Shown: positions 43,901 through 53,820 of the stretch, piece by piece | How positions within the stretch are numbered: the first letter of the stretch is position 1 | How the letters are laid out: each line of letters opens with the position of its first letter | NCBI RefSeq assembly: GCF_040958095.1 | Contig: NC_091172.1 | Coordinates: 22,379,856-22,443,855, forward strand | From: Procambarus clarkii | Lineage: Eukaryota > Arthropoda > Malacostraca > Decapoda > Cambaridae | Direction of reading: 5' to 3' | Length of the DNA stretch: 64,000 bases | Notes under the pieces: model-generated | What the model saw: only the letters and a program-made list of their open reading frames with translations | Database searches by the model: none | What the model was told of the DNA's origin: nothing | Position numbers and translations under genes: made by a program

Positions 43901-46900
43901 CTAGGTCAACCTCGGAGCTCTCAGTTCCTGCGACGGCGCTGGAACCAATTGTATTGGCGTTTGCCTTTCCATTGGAGACTTTCGTCGCCGTGGAGAGGGG
44001 GGGGACCTGCTGCCTGGGTAACAGCTTCTCCTCCATATCAACCTACCCAGGCTTTGCGCCCTGGAGAGGCCGCTCCAGATCGACAACCAGAGCGCAACTC
44101 CAGTCTCCTGAGACTGATGGATGCCTACTACTACATCTGTTATCATTTAAGCAACACCATCTCTGCTGTCAAGCAGAAGAGACGAATCTTTCTGACAGAT
44201 TTTAAGTTAATGTCTATACTGTCTGCTCTTATAATAATGTAAATTTGGGCTTTTCCGAGATGAGTTTACAAGTGTGTTATTTACAAGGTGTTTGTAAGTT
44301 TTGTTTCCATCTCCAGGTGGCCCCTCGTGTGAGTTACAGGCCCGTCCTGGCCAATCTGGACTTGCCCTACAAGAATGACCTCGTCCTTATTGACAACATC
44401 AACTCAGCTCAGAGTTCATGGACCGCTAGGGCTTACTTCCAGTTTGAAAAGTAAAGAGTTTGTAGTGTTAAAACAGTTTCTCCTTGTGTTTTCTCGTTCT
44501 CTTTCTCTCGTTGTCAAATTCAGCTTATTCATCACTTTCCTTCTCAAATACATTGTGCGAAAAAATTATTTTTTGGACATAAAGTGTCAGAGAGCGCAAC
44601 CTAACAGTGAGCATTTCTACGCTGGGTTCAGGTACACGGTGAGGGAGATGTACCAGCGTGGTGGAGGTGGGAGGTGTGCCGGGCACTCTAGGCCCTTCCC
44701 AGCTCCCGCCACCGACCTCCAGAAGGCCAACGCCGCCTACCTGCCGAAGAACTTCGACTGGCGAAACGTGAGTGGCGTGAACTACATCTCACCAGTCAGG
44801 GACCAGGGCTCCTGCGGGTCCTGTTACGCCTTTGCCTCCATGGCCAACTTGGAGGCCCAAGTGAGGATCGCCACCCGCAACCAGCGCCAGGACGTTTTCT
44901 CCACGCAGGCATGGACATTTTCCTTTAAAATCTATAATGTAACTTGTGTATAAAGTATCTCTTCTGATGTATAATGTATAACTTGTGCGCCACTTAAATA
45001 ACTATTTTGTATTGTAGAATTCTGCCCATAAGTTTGTTTCATCACTGTCCACAGTCACAAAGTTTCATCCCTCTATCCATGGCTCTGGCTGTCATGAGGC
45101 TGCGATTCGCGTATAATATCAACATTATCATGTTGATATATCAACATATTATATCAACTTCGATATAACAAATAACAATCAACTTCGTCAAGTATAGACA
45201 TGCGATATCATCACAACATATCCTGGAGCACAATATTACGCTGGCTCATTTTCCCATTGGATCATTCATACTCCTCAGGATATCGTGTCGTGTTCGCGAT
45301 TGTCTCAGGGATGCAACGGCGGGTACGACTATCTGGTTGCCGGTCGCTATGCCCAGGACCAGGGAGTTGTCGTCGAGGCTTGCAACCCCTACACTGCCAC
45401 TGTAAGTCACTCACTGCTCGCTTTGTGAATGCCAGAGATATAAATTCCTCACTTTAAAATTATAACTTTCACAAAGATGCAATAGATTTAACAGTCAACG
45501 ACCATGTCAATGGGACTCTCTCTCTCTCTCCGAAGGAAGGCCATTGTGTCAGGAACGAGACGTGCCCACGCACCTATGTTAGCGAATATGTACACGTGGG
45601 AGGATACTATGGTGGATGTAACGAGGAGGCCATGCTGGAGGCAGTCGTCACTTCAGGGCCCATTTCCGTCTCTTTTGTAGTGTACGAAGACTTCCACCAC
45701 TACGCCGGTGGCATCTATCACTACACAGGCCTTCGGAGTGATTTCAACCCCTTAGAGGTAACGTAGTTCAAAGCATCGCTCAACTCGATGGTGAATGTGT
45801 CTGTGTGTGTGGCGCAGGTTATGGTAAAGATGTAGGCGTACACAGTGTGCGTCGGTGTCCCGTTCGTAGCTAGGCCCTGATCAACCAGGCTGTGACTCAT
45901 ACGTCAGGCTGCGAGCAGCCGCGTCCAACAGCCTGGTTGATCAGTCCAGCAACCAGGAGGCCTGGTCGACGACCGGGCCGCGGGGACGCTAAGCCCCGGA
46001 AGCACCTCAAGGTAACCTCAAGGTAAGGCTTAAAACGGACTTCACGAGAAATGTCGAGGAAAAGTTTACGTGGCCAAGATTATGGCAGACATCATGATGC
46101 TGATCCATCAGTTCACATCGTGCTCTCATATGTGCGGATTTGGCTTTAAGCTTCCGCACCAAGTAAACAAGATGCTTGCAAAGTCACTCATCTGAAGTTT
46201 CTGAGAATGTTGTTTCAGACGAGATCAGTCGTAGCTTACTCGCCCTGGCTTTATAATTACTGTCTTAACCTAATTAATCGTATAACCAAGACGAGTATGA
46301 ATGAACAAGGTACCATCATACAACTTAATTCATTAATAATAATCTGTGGTGATTCCTGTACTTTGTTATACGTTATTACCACAGCCTATGCTCGCGAATT
46401 CATCCACTGACATTTATATTTTTTGTTAATTATTTAATGTTAATGATACTGTAATCATTGTGGTTATTAATTACGCATTAACATGATTCATAAGTAGCTA
46501 TATATCTATCTCTGGCATTTTATTTAGCATTATATGTAAGGACTGTAACCAACTTTGTCAATTAATACTGTCGCTGTATTTATGTGTGTGCTCAAAATAT
46601 TACAAATGCATCATTTTTAACGTTAAAGTTGTAACACTCTAAAGACTATGTCTTCAACTTAACCTATTATATAATATTAATATTAGTAAATCTTCATTCT
46701 AATTCGTTGGTGTGTCCCCTGGCGGCACAGGCGACGAGTCACGTGGTGCTGGTAGTGGGGTTCGGGCTGGACCCTGACTCCGGAGAGAAGTTCTGGACTG
46801 TGAAAAATTCGTGGGGCCGCGACTGGGGCGAGGACGGCTACTTCAGAATCAGGCGAGGGAATGACGAGTGTGCCATCGAGTCCCAGGCCATCCGAGTCAC

Positions 46901-46913
46901 CGCCATACCTTGA
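40935..46913 (+). CDS. CTSC: dipeptidyl-peptidase 1 (cathepsin C), seven coding exons
   Basis: Lysosomal cysteine exopeptidase of the papain family (C1A) that removes dipeptides from protein N-termini. Exons: 40935-41192, 42449-42601, 44317-44450, 44632-44908, 45279-45401, 45536-45757 and 46731-46913. They join in frame to 449 residues, close to the human length of about 460. Residues 1-17 are a signal peptide. About 18-130 form the exclusion domain ([36 protein letters not shown]). The mature protease starts near [20 protein letters not shown]. Catalytic Cys246 is in GSCGSCYAF, His393 in [12 protein letters not shown] and Asn415 in VKNSWG. The family-typical GGYYGGCNE and DECAIES are also present. 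All introns have AG acceptors. Intron 4 has a GC donor. TTATTCCGCAG lies just before the ATG, suggesting a 5' UTR intron. The gene is intact and very likely functional. Confidence 0.95.
41690..41742 (+). mobile_element. short SINE fragment in cathepsin C intron 1
   Basis: The sequence contains GGGCTATTCATGCCCGTGCC and GGGTGGCTTAATCTTCATCA with an ATCA-rich tail. It is the same repeat as at 18060-18117 and 46975-47020. Confidence 0.65.
42070..42368 (+). repeat. 24-base minisatellite in cathepsin C intron 1
   Basis: About twelve tandem units of ACCACAACTAATACACCAGT plus CTAT. A few units have ACAACAACT or ACAATAACT in place of ACCACAACT. The array lies 80 bases upstream of exon 2. Confidence 0.9.
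42640..42790 (+). repeat. degenerate tandem repeat in intron 2
   Basis: About five imperfect units of 27-29 bases containing GGCTTCCGTTGTCATGTGAT and GAGTAC, beginning 40 bases after exon 2. Confidence 0.7.
42812..44131. mobile_element. foldback element in cathepsin C intron 2
   Basis: Two inverted arms of about 480 bases (42812-43310 and 43640-44131) face each other across an AT-rich centre of about 330 bases that is itself rich in AATAATTATTATAATA-type palindromes. The arms begin near CATCCACCAGTCTCAGGAGA and its mirror. Each arm holds an open frame read toward the centre, with [37 protein letters not shown] and [20 protein letters not shown] in both. I do not recognise the peptide. No transposase is present. 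It lies entirely within the intron. Confidence 0.8.
44905..44914 (+). other. GC splice donor of cathepsin C intron 4
   Basis: Exon 4 must end after the codons for FSTQ, because exon 5 (45279) resumes with [15 protein letters not shown] in phase 0. The boundary reads CAG|GCATGG, a GC donor in place of GT. No GT at this place gives a consistent frame. The acceptor is CTCCTCAG at 45271-45278. Confidence 0.8.
45880..46025 (+). mobile_element. LINE-A 3'-end insertion in cathepsin C intron 6
   Basis: This is a 5'-truncated copy of the last 150 bases of LINE-A. It starts with CTGATCAACCAGGCTGTGAC and runs to the tail CCCCGGAAGCACCTCAAGG, TAACCTCAAGGT. It matches 14890-15045 with few differences. 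The insertion leaves the exon boundaries untouched. Confidence 0.85.
46026..46730. other. remainder of cathepsin C intron 6
   Basis: This is AT-rich intron sequence with no recognised repeat or frame, ending at the acceptor GGCGGCACAG before exon 7. Confidence 0.5.
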
Positions 46914-46964
46914 GTGTAAGGGCAGGAGCAAGAGCGAGGGGGAGAAAGGTGCAGATAGAGAGGG

Positions 46965-47165
46965 GGAAAATAAGATGAAGATTAAGCCACCCAAGAGGTG
47001 GCACGGGCATGAAAATCCCATAATTCCGGAAAAATAACAAATAAGGAGAGAATTTAAAGCATAGGATGTCTGGGATGCTCCTGGACGCAGGTTCAAATCC
47101 TCGTCACGGCCCTTGTGGATTTGTTCATTTGATACATCACGTTAGTGTGATCTCTGTGTGTAATG
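46965..47165. mobile_element. two SINE fragments downstream of cathepsin C
   Basis: 46965-47020 (minus) carries the reversed GGGTGGCTTAATC and CATGCCCGTGCC repeat. 47083-47165 (plus) has CCTGGACGCAGGTTCAAATC, CTCGTCACGGCCCTTGTGGA and TTTGTTCATTTGATACATCA, the B-box region and tail of a tRNA-derived SINE also found inverted at 40399-40512. They probably lie in or just past the 3' UTR. Confidence 0.65.
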
Positions 47166-48496
47166 GGTTCACAAAACCACACTCATTACTGGGAATTAGC
47201 CGTCAATAATCGTAGAGAGTATACAGGATTAGATGATTGATGTCTAACTTTAGTTAATGATAATCCTCAAATTATGCTACAATGTACCTGTTGATAATCC
47301 TCAAATTTGATTATAATATGTCTACTAATCTTCTTAAAATTTTCTTACAATGTATCTGTTAACATTTTTCAATTTTGCTAGAAATTACCTACTTAAAATT
47401 ATCTGTCAGAGTAAGGGCCTGTCCGAAACGCTATGCGTGCTAATGGCCTTACGAGAATATAAAAACATCAATGCTATGTACTCTCATAACCCAATGTACC
47501 TTCTTGTATATATATAAATAAGATAAATAAAGGTTGCTTACGGAAACTGACATCTTCCCTCTAGGTCAAAGGGAAATTTGATCCAGAGGGAAATTTGACT
47601 TACATCAAACAATTGGATGCTCGGTGTTAAATTTATTTGTGTGATTACTAGGACCATCTCTCGAACAAACGTGGCCTCAAGTGTTCATAGCCTTCTTCGA
47701 TCACAGGTGGATATCTAAATCAGTACATACATCACGTGACCAGACTAAGAATTTTAAGTCGATATAGGTGGCTATAAGAGGCGAAATGACTCGGGTTGCA
47801 AGCAACATGACCCGGGGTTACCTTAATGCCTTTACACATTTCTAATGTGTCAATTATGAAGCTATCTACATTACATAACCTGTTTACTTATTTACTGATA
47901 AATATGTACACATGTACACAGGAGTTAGTCAGCTTGTTCAAATCTTTTTCAAATCAAATCTTTTATTCAGGTAAGGTACATACATACAAGGTAAGATACA
48001 AAGTTGATGGATTTATAGATAGAGCTAGTACATACAATGCCTAAAGCCACTATTAGGCAAAGCGTTTCGGGCAGACACGAAACGCTTGTGGGGGGATGTA
48101 TCCTGGAGAGGGTCAGTAGTTCCACCTTATCGAACTTTGAATACCATATACTCTCAACTTGTGTTTATCTACAAAGAATAAGTTGGTAAATACAAGCTCA
48201 ATCACAGGACTATTAAAAAATAGAATCATAACCAGTGTCGGATTCAGCGTAAAGAATAAAGTCCCACCTTTTCCCTCCTAACTAACTACCATTTTCTTTG
48301 ATATCAACAGTTTTGCTTCTCTGGGGTAAACTATGTTAACGATAAGTATTTTATGATTTTTGTTCAATGCGACAATGTAGCCAATGTATAACCATGAAGG
48401 AAAAATACAATAAATTACTTATATTATTTTTTATTATTAACGAGTAATGATACACACAGTAATGTGCTACTTACCCGATTTTATACGAGGGGTTAC
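47166..48496. other. AT-rich DNA with LINE-D 3'-end fragments
   Basis: 47405-47535 (plus) is a divergent LINE-D-type 3' end (CCGAAACGCTATGCGTGCTA, ending with AAATAAGATAAATAAAGG). 47965-48075 (minus) is the reversed standard form with TTTATTCAGGTAAGGTACAT and CAAAGCGTTTCGGGC. The rest holds no recognised gene. Confidence 0.65.
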
Positions 48497-48503
48497 AGTT
48501 TAT

Positions 48504-48556
<53 letters not shown>

Positions 48557-48713
48557 GAATAAGAAGAAGAAGAATGCCCCTGTCCACAAATGTGGTGATC
48601 TCACTGATGTTAACAACTACAGACCTATATCAATCCTGCCTAACTTGTCAAAAATATTTGAAAAACTAATCTACAAGCAGCTTTACTCTTATCTAGCCAA
48701 ACACAATAGTTAG
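48497..48713 (+). pseudogene. AAT microsatellite and LINE-D RT fragment
   Basis: About 60 bases of ATA repeat are followed by 140 bases encoding PVHKCGDLTDVNNYRPISIL, then PNLSKIFEKLIYKQLYSYLA. This is the RT segment that continues where the LINE-D copy at 20577 was cut. It overlaps it by the codons for PVHKCGDLTDV. It ends at a TTCAAG repeat. Confidence 0.75.
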
Positions 48714-48946
48714 TTCAAGTTCAAGTTCAAGTATGTTTATTGAGATAAGCAATAAATACATCTCAAAGGGATAGAGTAGCTTAGGCTATTTCTACGTCCC
48801 CCCCTCTACTTCAAGTCCCTCAAGGGGCGCACAAATTCAGTGAGTACAAAAAGACAAATAACATTACAAGAATCCCATTTAACATTGCAGGTTTATATAG
48901 TAAGTACAGCATATAATTGTTACACTCTCCGGGCAACAATAGTTAG
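48714..48946 (-). mobile_element. LINE/SINE 3' tail with TTCAAG repeat
   Basis: TTCAAG repeats are followed by TATGTTTATTGAGATAAGCA and TCTCAAAGGGATAGAGTAGC, the same 3' end as 34345-34440 with a different simple-repeat tail. Orientation is minus. There is no coding capacity. Confidence 0.6.
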
Positions 48947-49451
48947 TTTAGTTCATTTATTATGCACCCCATACCCATCTTGTGGGCGGTAGTGGAAAGG
49001 GTTACAGAGGCACATAATGGGCTCAGGGACTGAACCCCACAATTCATTTAGCTAAGCAAGTTACAATCTTGATGAGCTAGTTACAAAATTCAATATAAGT
49101 CGTCACATCAACAATGGGTTCGAGATCGACCATAAGTACAGTTTCTAAATTAAGCAACTGACATATGTGGAGAGCTAGTGTCACAATTGATATGTTTGTC
49201 CTGCACACCGCCCCCCATCCAGTGGGCAGCGGTGGATAGGTTACACTCACTCAGTTACTACCTACAGTTAGCAAACTGGGGATATTTGGCTAAAATTTCT
49301 GGTAGCAGATCATTTTGAATGAAATATTTACACATCGCTGGAACATTGGTTATAGAATTGTCTCTAAATTCACGTATCTTTTCGCACTCCATCACATAGT
49401 GACGGAGGGTGTGCGAATAATTTTGTTGACACAGTTTACATTTGGTCAGGT

Positions 49452-49576
49452 CTACATTTATTTATTTATTTATTTATTTATGCATATACAAGAATGTACA
49501 TAAGGAATGTGAGGATACAAATATGGTAATTACAGTCTTGTAAAGCCACTAGCACGCGCAGCGTTTCGGGCAGAAA
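49452..49576 (-). mobile_element. LINE-D 3'-end insertion in LINE-B
   Basis: A TTTA repeat followed by TGCATATACAAGAATGTACA and GCGCAGCGTTTCGGGCAGA interrupts LINE-B where the other copy reads GTCTACATCAGCAG. A short ACAT occurs at both edges as the possible target duplication. Confidence 0.75.
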
Positions 49577-50093
49577 CATCAGCAGATAATGAGAATTCCC
49601 AGAGATACTTGTAACCGAGTCTAAGCCGAGCAGTAGTAACATCTAGAAGTCTGCTGATTTTATTGGATGATCCATAGATGTGTGGCTCCTCTTGCATGAT
49701 AGTATGATGATAGATGGAATTACTGGTGTCAATTTCACTTTGCCTCAGATCTACAAGATCTTGTTGAAGTTCTCGGTGTACTGCTGCTCTCAGATTGCTC
49801 ATTGACAATCCAAGGTTACACTCAACGGCTCCTTTAAAGGCAGATTCTTTAGCTAACTTATCAGCTCTATCATGCATTCGGAGGCCAACATGAGATGGAG
49901 ACCACATGAAATGGACTCTGTTACCATCCTTAATAATTTTGTTGTATTTGTGTCTAGCTTCGGACACGAGCATGTTACAGTTATGTCTTAAAGAGTTGAG
50001 AGCATTTAAGGATGATAAGGAGTCACTTACAATTAATGTATCAAGTTTGGAGACTTGTACACATTTCAGTGCAAGGATCAAGGCAAATAGTTC

Positions 50094-50143
50094 GGTCTGA
50101 AGGGTAAGTAAGTAAGTAATTATCAAAAGAGGTCTGAAGGGTA
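50094..50143 (-). mobile_element. 24-base remnant insertion of LINE-C tail with 13-base TSD
   Basis: GGTCTGAAGGGTA occurs at 50094-50106 and again at 50131-50143, but once in the intact LINE-B copy (about 27594-27606, as AGTCTGAAGGGTA). Between them is AGTAAGTAAGTAATTATC plus AAAAGA. On the minus strand this is the last bases of the LINE-C 3' end plus three TTAC tail units. It is a target-primed insertion truncated to almost nothing. Confidence 0.85.
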
Positions 50144-50848
50144 GAGGCCCAGTTGTTTATACGGACTCCCCACTCAAAGTACAAGCCATCGCCCATTGTC
50201 AGAACAACTGCACTTCCAGCTGCACCCGTGGTGCGGTGTAGGGAACCATCAGTGTATATGATTTGAGAGAGAGAATGCTCTGTGGACAGAGCATCAATAT
50301 GGCTTAAGACATTGAGCTTTGCCTCAAGACGAAGCTTGGGCTGATCTCTAATTTGCTTCTTGGGTGGAAAGGGAGGGATTAAAACTGGAAAGGGTGTAAC
50401 CTCCCACGGTGCAGGAAAGTGCCGTTGTTGTTTCTCTTGGTACAAATCATGAACCTGATACATTCTGAGTTGAGTTCCAGTTTTTGTTATCCATTTGGAA
50501 CAATGCTGATCTTCAATAAAGAAATTCTGGAGGGCTTCTGTGCAAGGATTAGGATGAGTTAGCCTAAGCATTTTTATACCAATTTGACAGTTAATTTCAG
50601 TAACACGATCAACAACGCTCAGAATATTAAGTTCCTTTCTCATATTAAGTATCTTTGTGGTACGAGGGCACCCAAGGATTATCCTCAAGGCTTCGTTCTG
50701 CAATTTTTCAAGCCCTCCAAGTTTTTTTTCAGGCATCAAAACAAGCAGAGGTGCAGCATAATCCACTAAAGATCTGATGTATGCAAGGTACATCATTTTG
50801 ACAATTCTGACATTGGCACCATAGCTTGAGTGATAACCTGCAACAACT

Positions 50849-51610
50849 TAAAGCAAAGTTCCAGGCTTCATATGGAGATGGTGGGGTGGGTAGATCTGAC
50901 TTAAGTTCAATTTGGACCCCATAGTGGTCGCTTGTGAGTGTGGGCTCAACTGACCATGTTGCTGCATCTCTTAGGGAGGCTGAAACGAAGGTTAGGTCTA
51001 ATCTACCTCCTTGGATGTGGGTGGGCTCATTCTTGTTTAGGATTTGGATTTCTGGTTGCTGGTCTAGTGGATGTGCAATGTGAGTGCCGGCCTCATTTGT
51101 TGTGTTCGAGCCCAATGCCAAACGATGATGGGAATTGAAATCACCACAAATGATTGTGTTTGATGTAGTCGCGTGTCCAAATAACACCGAGAGATCTACT
51201 TCAGCACGTGGAGACCTGTAAACATTAAACCCTTCAAGTTTGTCTGTCTTAGTTCAATGGATACTCCCATACCTTTGTCCCTGCTCCACAATCGGGTGGT
51301 CTGGTTATGGGCTTGGTGATCAGGTCACATTTTACATAGATTGCACATCCCCTGGATTGCCTATTAACACATGGAAGGAAGAAGCCTCGATAGCCTGAGA
51401 TTTTAGGTTCTAATCCGTCTCAAAGCAGGCTCTCCTGTAGTATCAGGATGTCTATGTCTTTGGTTGCTGTTATGCATTGCAAGTGTTGCAATTTTGTGCA
51501 CAGCCCAAGCCTCTGTCTTGAATGGACGTCTTCACACCCTCCACCATGGCCGATGGTGAAGGGCCATGTACTCCCTCCACCTGGTTTAGTCTTAGTAAGC
51601 TCCACATTTT
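50849..51610 (-). pseudogene. LINE endonuclease fragment joined to LINE-B
   Basis: Minus-strand frames 51605-51420 and 51187-50850 encode an apurinic-type endonuclease. Motifs are TATKDIDILILQESLL with catalytic Glu, IICGDFNSHHRLALG with Asp/Asn, and LTSDHYGVQIEL with Asp-His. The frame is broken around 51190-51420. At 50848 it joins the LINE-B RT region in the same strand, giving a chimeric unit. The family of this endonuclease is not settled. Confidence 0.7.
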
Positions 51611-51635
51611 TTGTGGGCAGGGGAGCTGGTATAAG

Positions 51636-53820
51636 TAATTATCAAAAGAAGGCACCAAACCGGGAAGGCTATGTAGCACCGTCAAAGTGCGAAATAATCA
51701 GAGGGCGCTAAATATCACCAAGAATGCCAATACGAGAACAGAATCGCATAAGGCGAACGATATCAAAAGTATCCGATTCACCAAGAATTCTATCGAGGGA
51801 CAAGTGACCGCGAGGGACTGTCGGAAAGCAAGACACACGCACGTCCTTGAAGTCAGGACATTCAACAAGAATATGGACAACTGTAAGAGGGACAACGCAA
51901 TTTGGACAATAAGGAGCAGGGCAGCACTCCATTAAGTGACCGTGAGTTGAGCGAGCATGGCCAATCCGCAACCTTGCTAGAGCAGTTTCCCACCGCCGGT
52001 TATGGTAGCAGGAAGGCGGCCACGGGGACACACTACGTTTGAGAGTGCGCAGCTTGTTACCAACTACAGAAGATCAACAACCCTGCCAACGGGCAAGGAT
52101 GGAGGAATGAATAACAGTATAAGAGTCGGAATAAGGAATACCTTTACGGGAGATGGGACAAGAACGGATAGCTTCCCTAGCGGCAGCATCTGCACGTTCA
52201 TTTAAAGAAACACCAATATGGCTGGGAAGCCAGCAAAACTCTACTGATTTAAATTTACTAGAAATAAGAAACAGCCAATGTTGAATCTCGATGACTACTG
52301 GATGGACAGGATTAAAGGACTCTAGAGCCATGGGGGCACTACGAGAGTCAACTACAACCACAAAGGAGGATCGACAATGAGAAAGCAAGATACAGAGAGC
52401 ATACAAAATAGCATAAAGTTCTGCTGTGAAGACGCTAGCCTCCGAAGGCAGGCGACACATATAAGTGCGGTCAGGAAAAACAACAGAGTAGCCCACACCG
52501 TTCGCAGACTTGGATCCATCGGTGAAGATGGGAACGGAGTGGGAGTGCGAAGAAAAGTGCTCAAGGAAAAGGCATTTCAGAACTGTAGGAGGGGTAAAAG
52601 CTTTAGTGATGCTGGTCAAGGATGTACAAAACTTTGGAAGGGGGACTCTCCTCGGGGACAAGGAAGGAACAATACGAGGAGAAACATTAGAAATACGAAC
52701 GGAAAGGGAGTCCTGTAGGCGAGATAACCGGACAGAAAGAGGGAGGTGATGGAGAGGAACAGGAACCACAGGAGGGGTAAAAGTTAAAGCACGACAGAGG
52801 CGAGAGGAAGGGTGTTGTAAGGACCACGCAAGATAGCGAAGACAGTAGCGATCACGGCGGTCCTGGAGAGATAGGAAGCCAGTGTCAACATACAAATTGA
52901 GGGCAGGAGTCAAACAAAAGGCACCAGAGCCGAGACGCAACTCAGTATGATGCAAAGCATCAAGATGGCGAAGAGTAGCAGGAAAAGCAAAAGAGTATGC
53001 AGGGCAACCATAATCGAGTTTAGACAGGACCTGAGGAGTGTAAATAGAGGAGTGTGCACCTATCCACTCCAAGAAGTATGGGACAAAACCTTAAGTAGGT
53101 TAAGGGCCTTAGAGCATTCAACTTGGTGGTAAGAGATATGGGGCAACCAAGACAAGCGAGTGTCAAAGATTAACCCCAAAAGCTTAGCGGAATCCCTGTA
53201 CACAAGGGGATGACCATAAAGCGACAGAGGGACGAAGAACGACATGCTTCCGAGTAAAAGTCATAGCACAAGTCTTAGACACAGAGAACTTGAAGCCATG
53301 ATCAGTGGCCCAAGACGACACGGCATCAATCGCAAGTTGAAGCCGCTGTTGAAGGAGAGGCGAATCATCACCCTGACAGCAAAGGGTAAGATCGTCAACA
53401 TAGAGAGCGGAGAAGATGCCAGAAGGAAGAGAGGAAAGAAGACCGTCGAGGGCAACTAGAAAAAGAATAGTGCTCAGAACACTACACTGGGGTACACCCT
53501 CATACTGCCTAAAAGGGGCAGAGAGAGTGGTACCAAGCCTCAGGCGAAAGGAACGACGAGAGAGGAAACTTTGGAGGAAAAGAGGGAGATTCCCACGAAG
53601 GCCAAAAGAACGAAGTTGAGACAGAATATGATACCGCCAGGTAGGGAGCTGATATAAGTTTTGGTCTGCTGTAGGCGTGGTGTGCCTTGGAGCAATTTGG
53701 GCACTTAGCTTGGATGGGCTGGTTTGCCTTGTGTTTATCAAGGCATATTTTCGTGTTGTGGGTCAGGATACTTAATAATAAGACATTGCAACAAATTTTG
53801 CATGACAACGTTTGCATCAT
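51636..53820 (-). pseudogene. LINE-C, ORF1 tail to 3' end
   Basis: The minus strand from 53820 begins with an ORF1-like segment containing CPNCSKAHHAYSRPK (zinc-knuckle type). It passes directly into RT (QYEGVPQCSVLSTILFLVAL, then IFSALYVDDLTLCCQGDD with the YVDD motif, about 53400), so endonuclease and RT N-terminus are deleted. A 53072-52074 frame covers the thumb and RNase H (FTDGSKSANGVGYSVVFPD, AELYAILYALCILL, VVDSRSAPMAL, LPSHIGVSLNERADAAAREA). A 52031-51708 frame holds the C-terminal Cys/His part (CPNCVVPLTVVHILVECPDF). The 3' end has TTGATAATTAC at 51636. Frames are broken at about 53184 and 52060. Inactive. Confidence 0.85.

Larger units (their letters stand above)
48948..50848 (-). 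pseudogene. LINE-B, 3' part with two later insertions
   Basis: This is a second copy of LINE-B on the minus strand, covering the RT C-terminal region, RNase H and 3' UTR. Frames 50796-50041 and 50126-49530 match the copy at 26575-28300 closely (LTHPNPCTEALQNFFIEDQH, TELFALILALKCV, WSPSHVGLRMHDRADKLAKE). A 24-base insertion at 50107-50130 breaks the RNase H frame, and a LINE-D 3' end at 49452-49576 interrupts the C-terminal Cys motif. At 50848 the sequence switches to the endonuclease of a different LINE. Confidence 0.85.
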
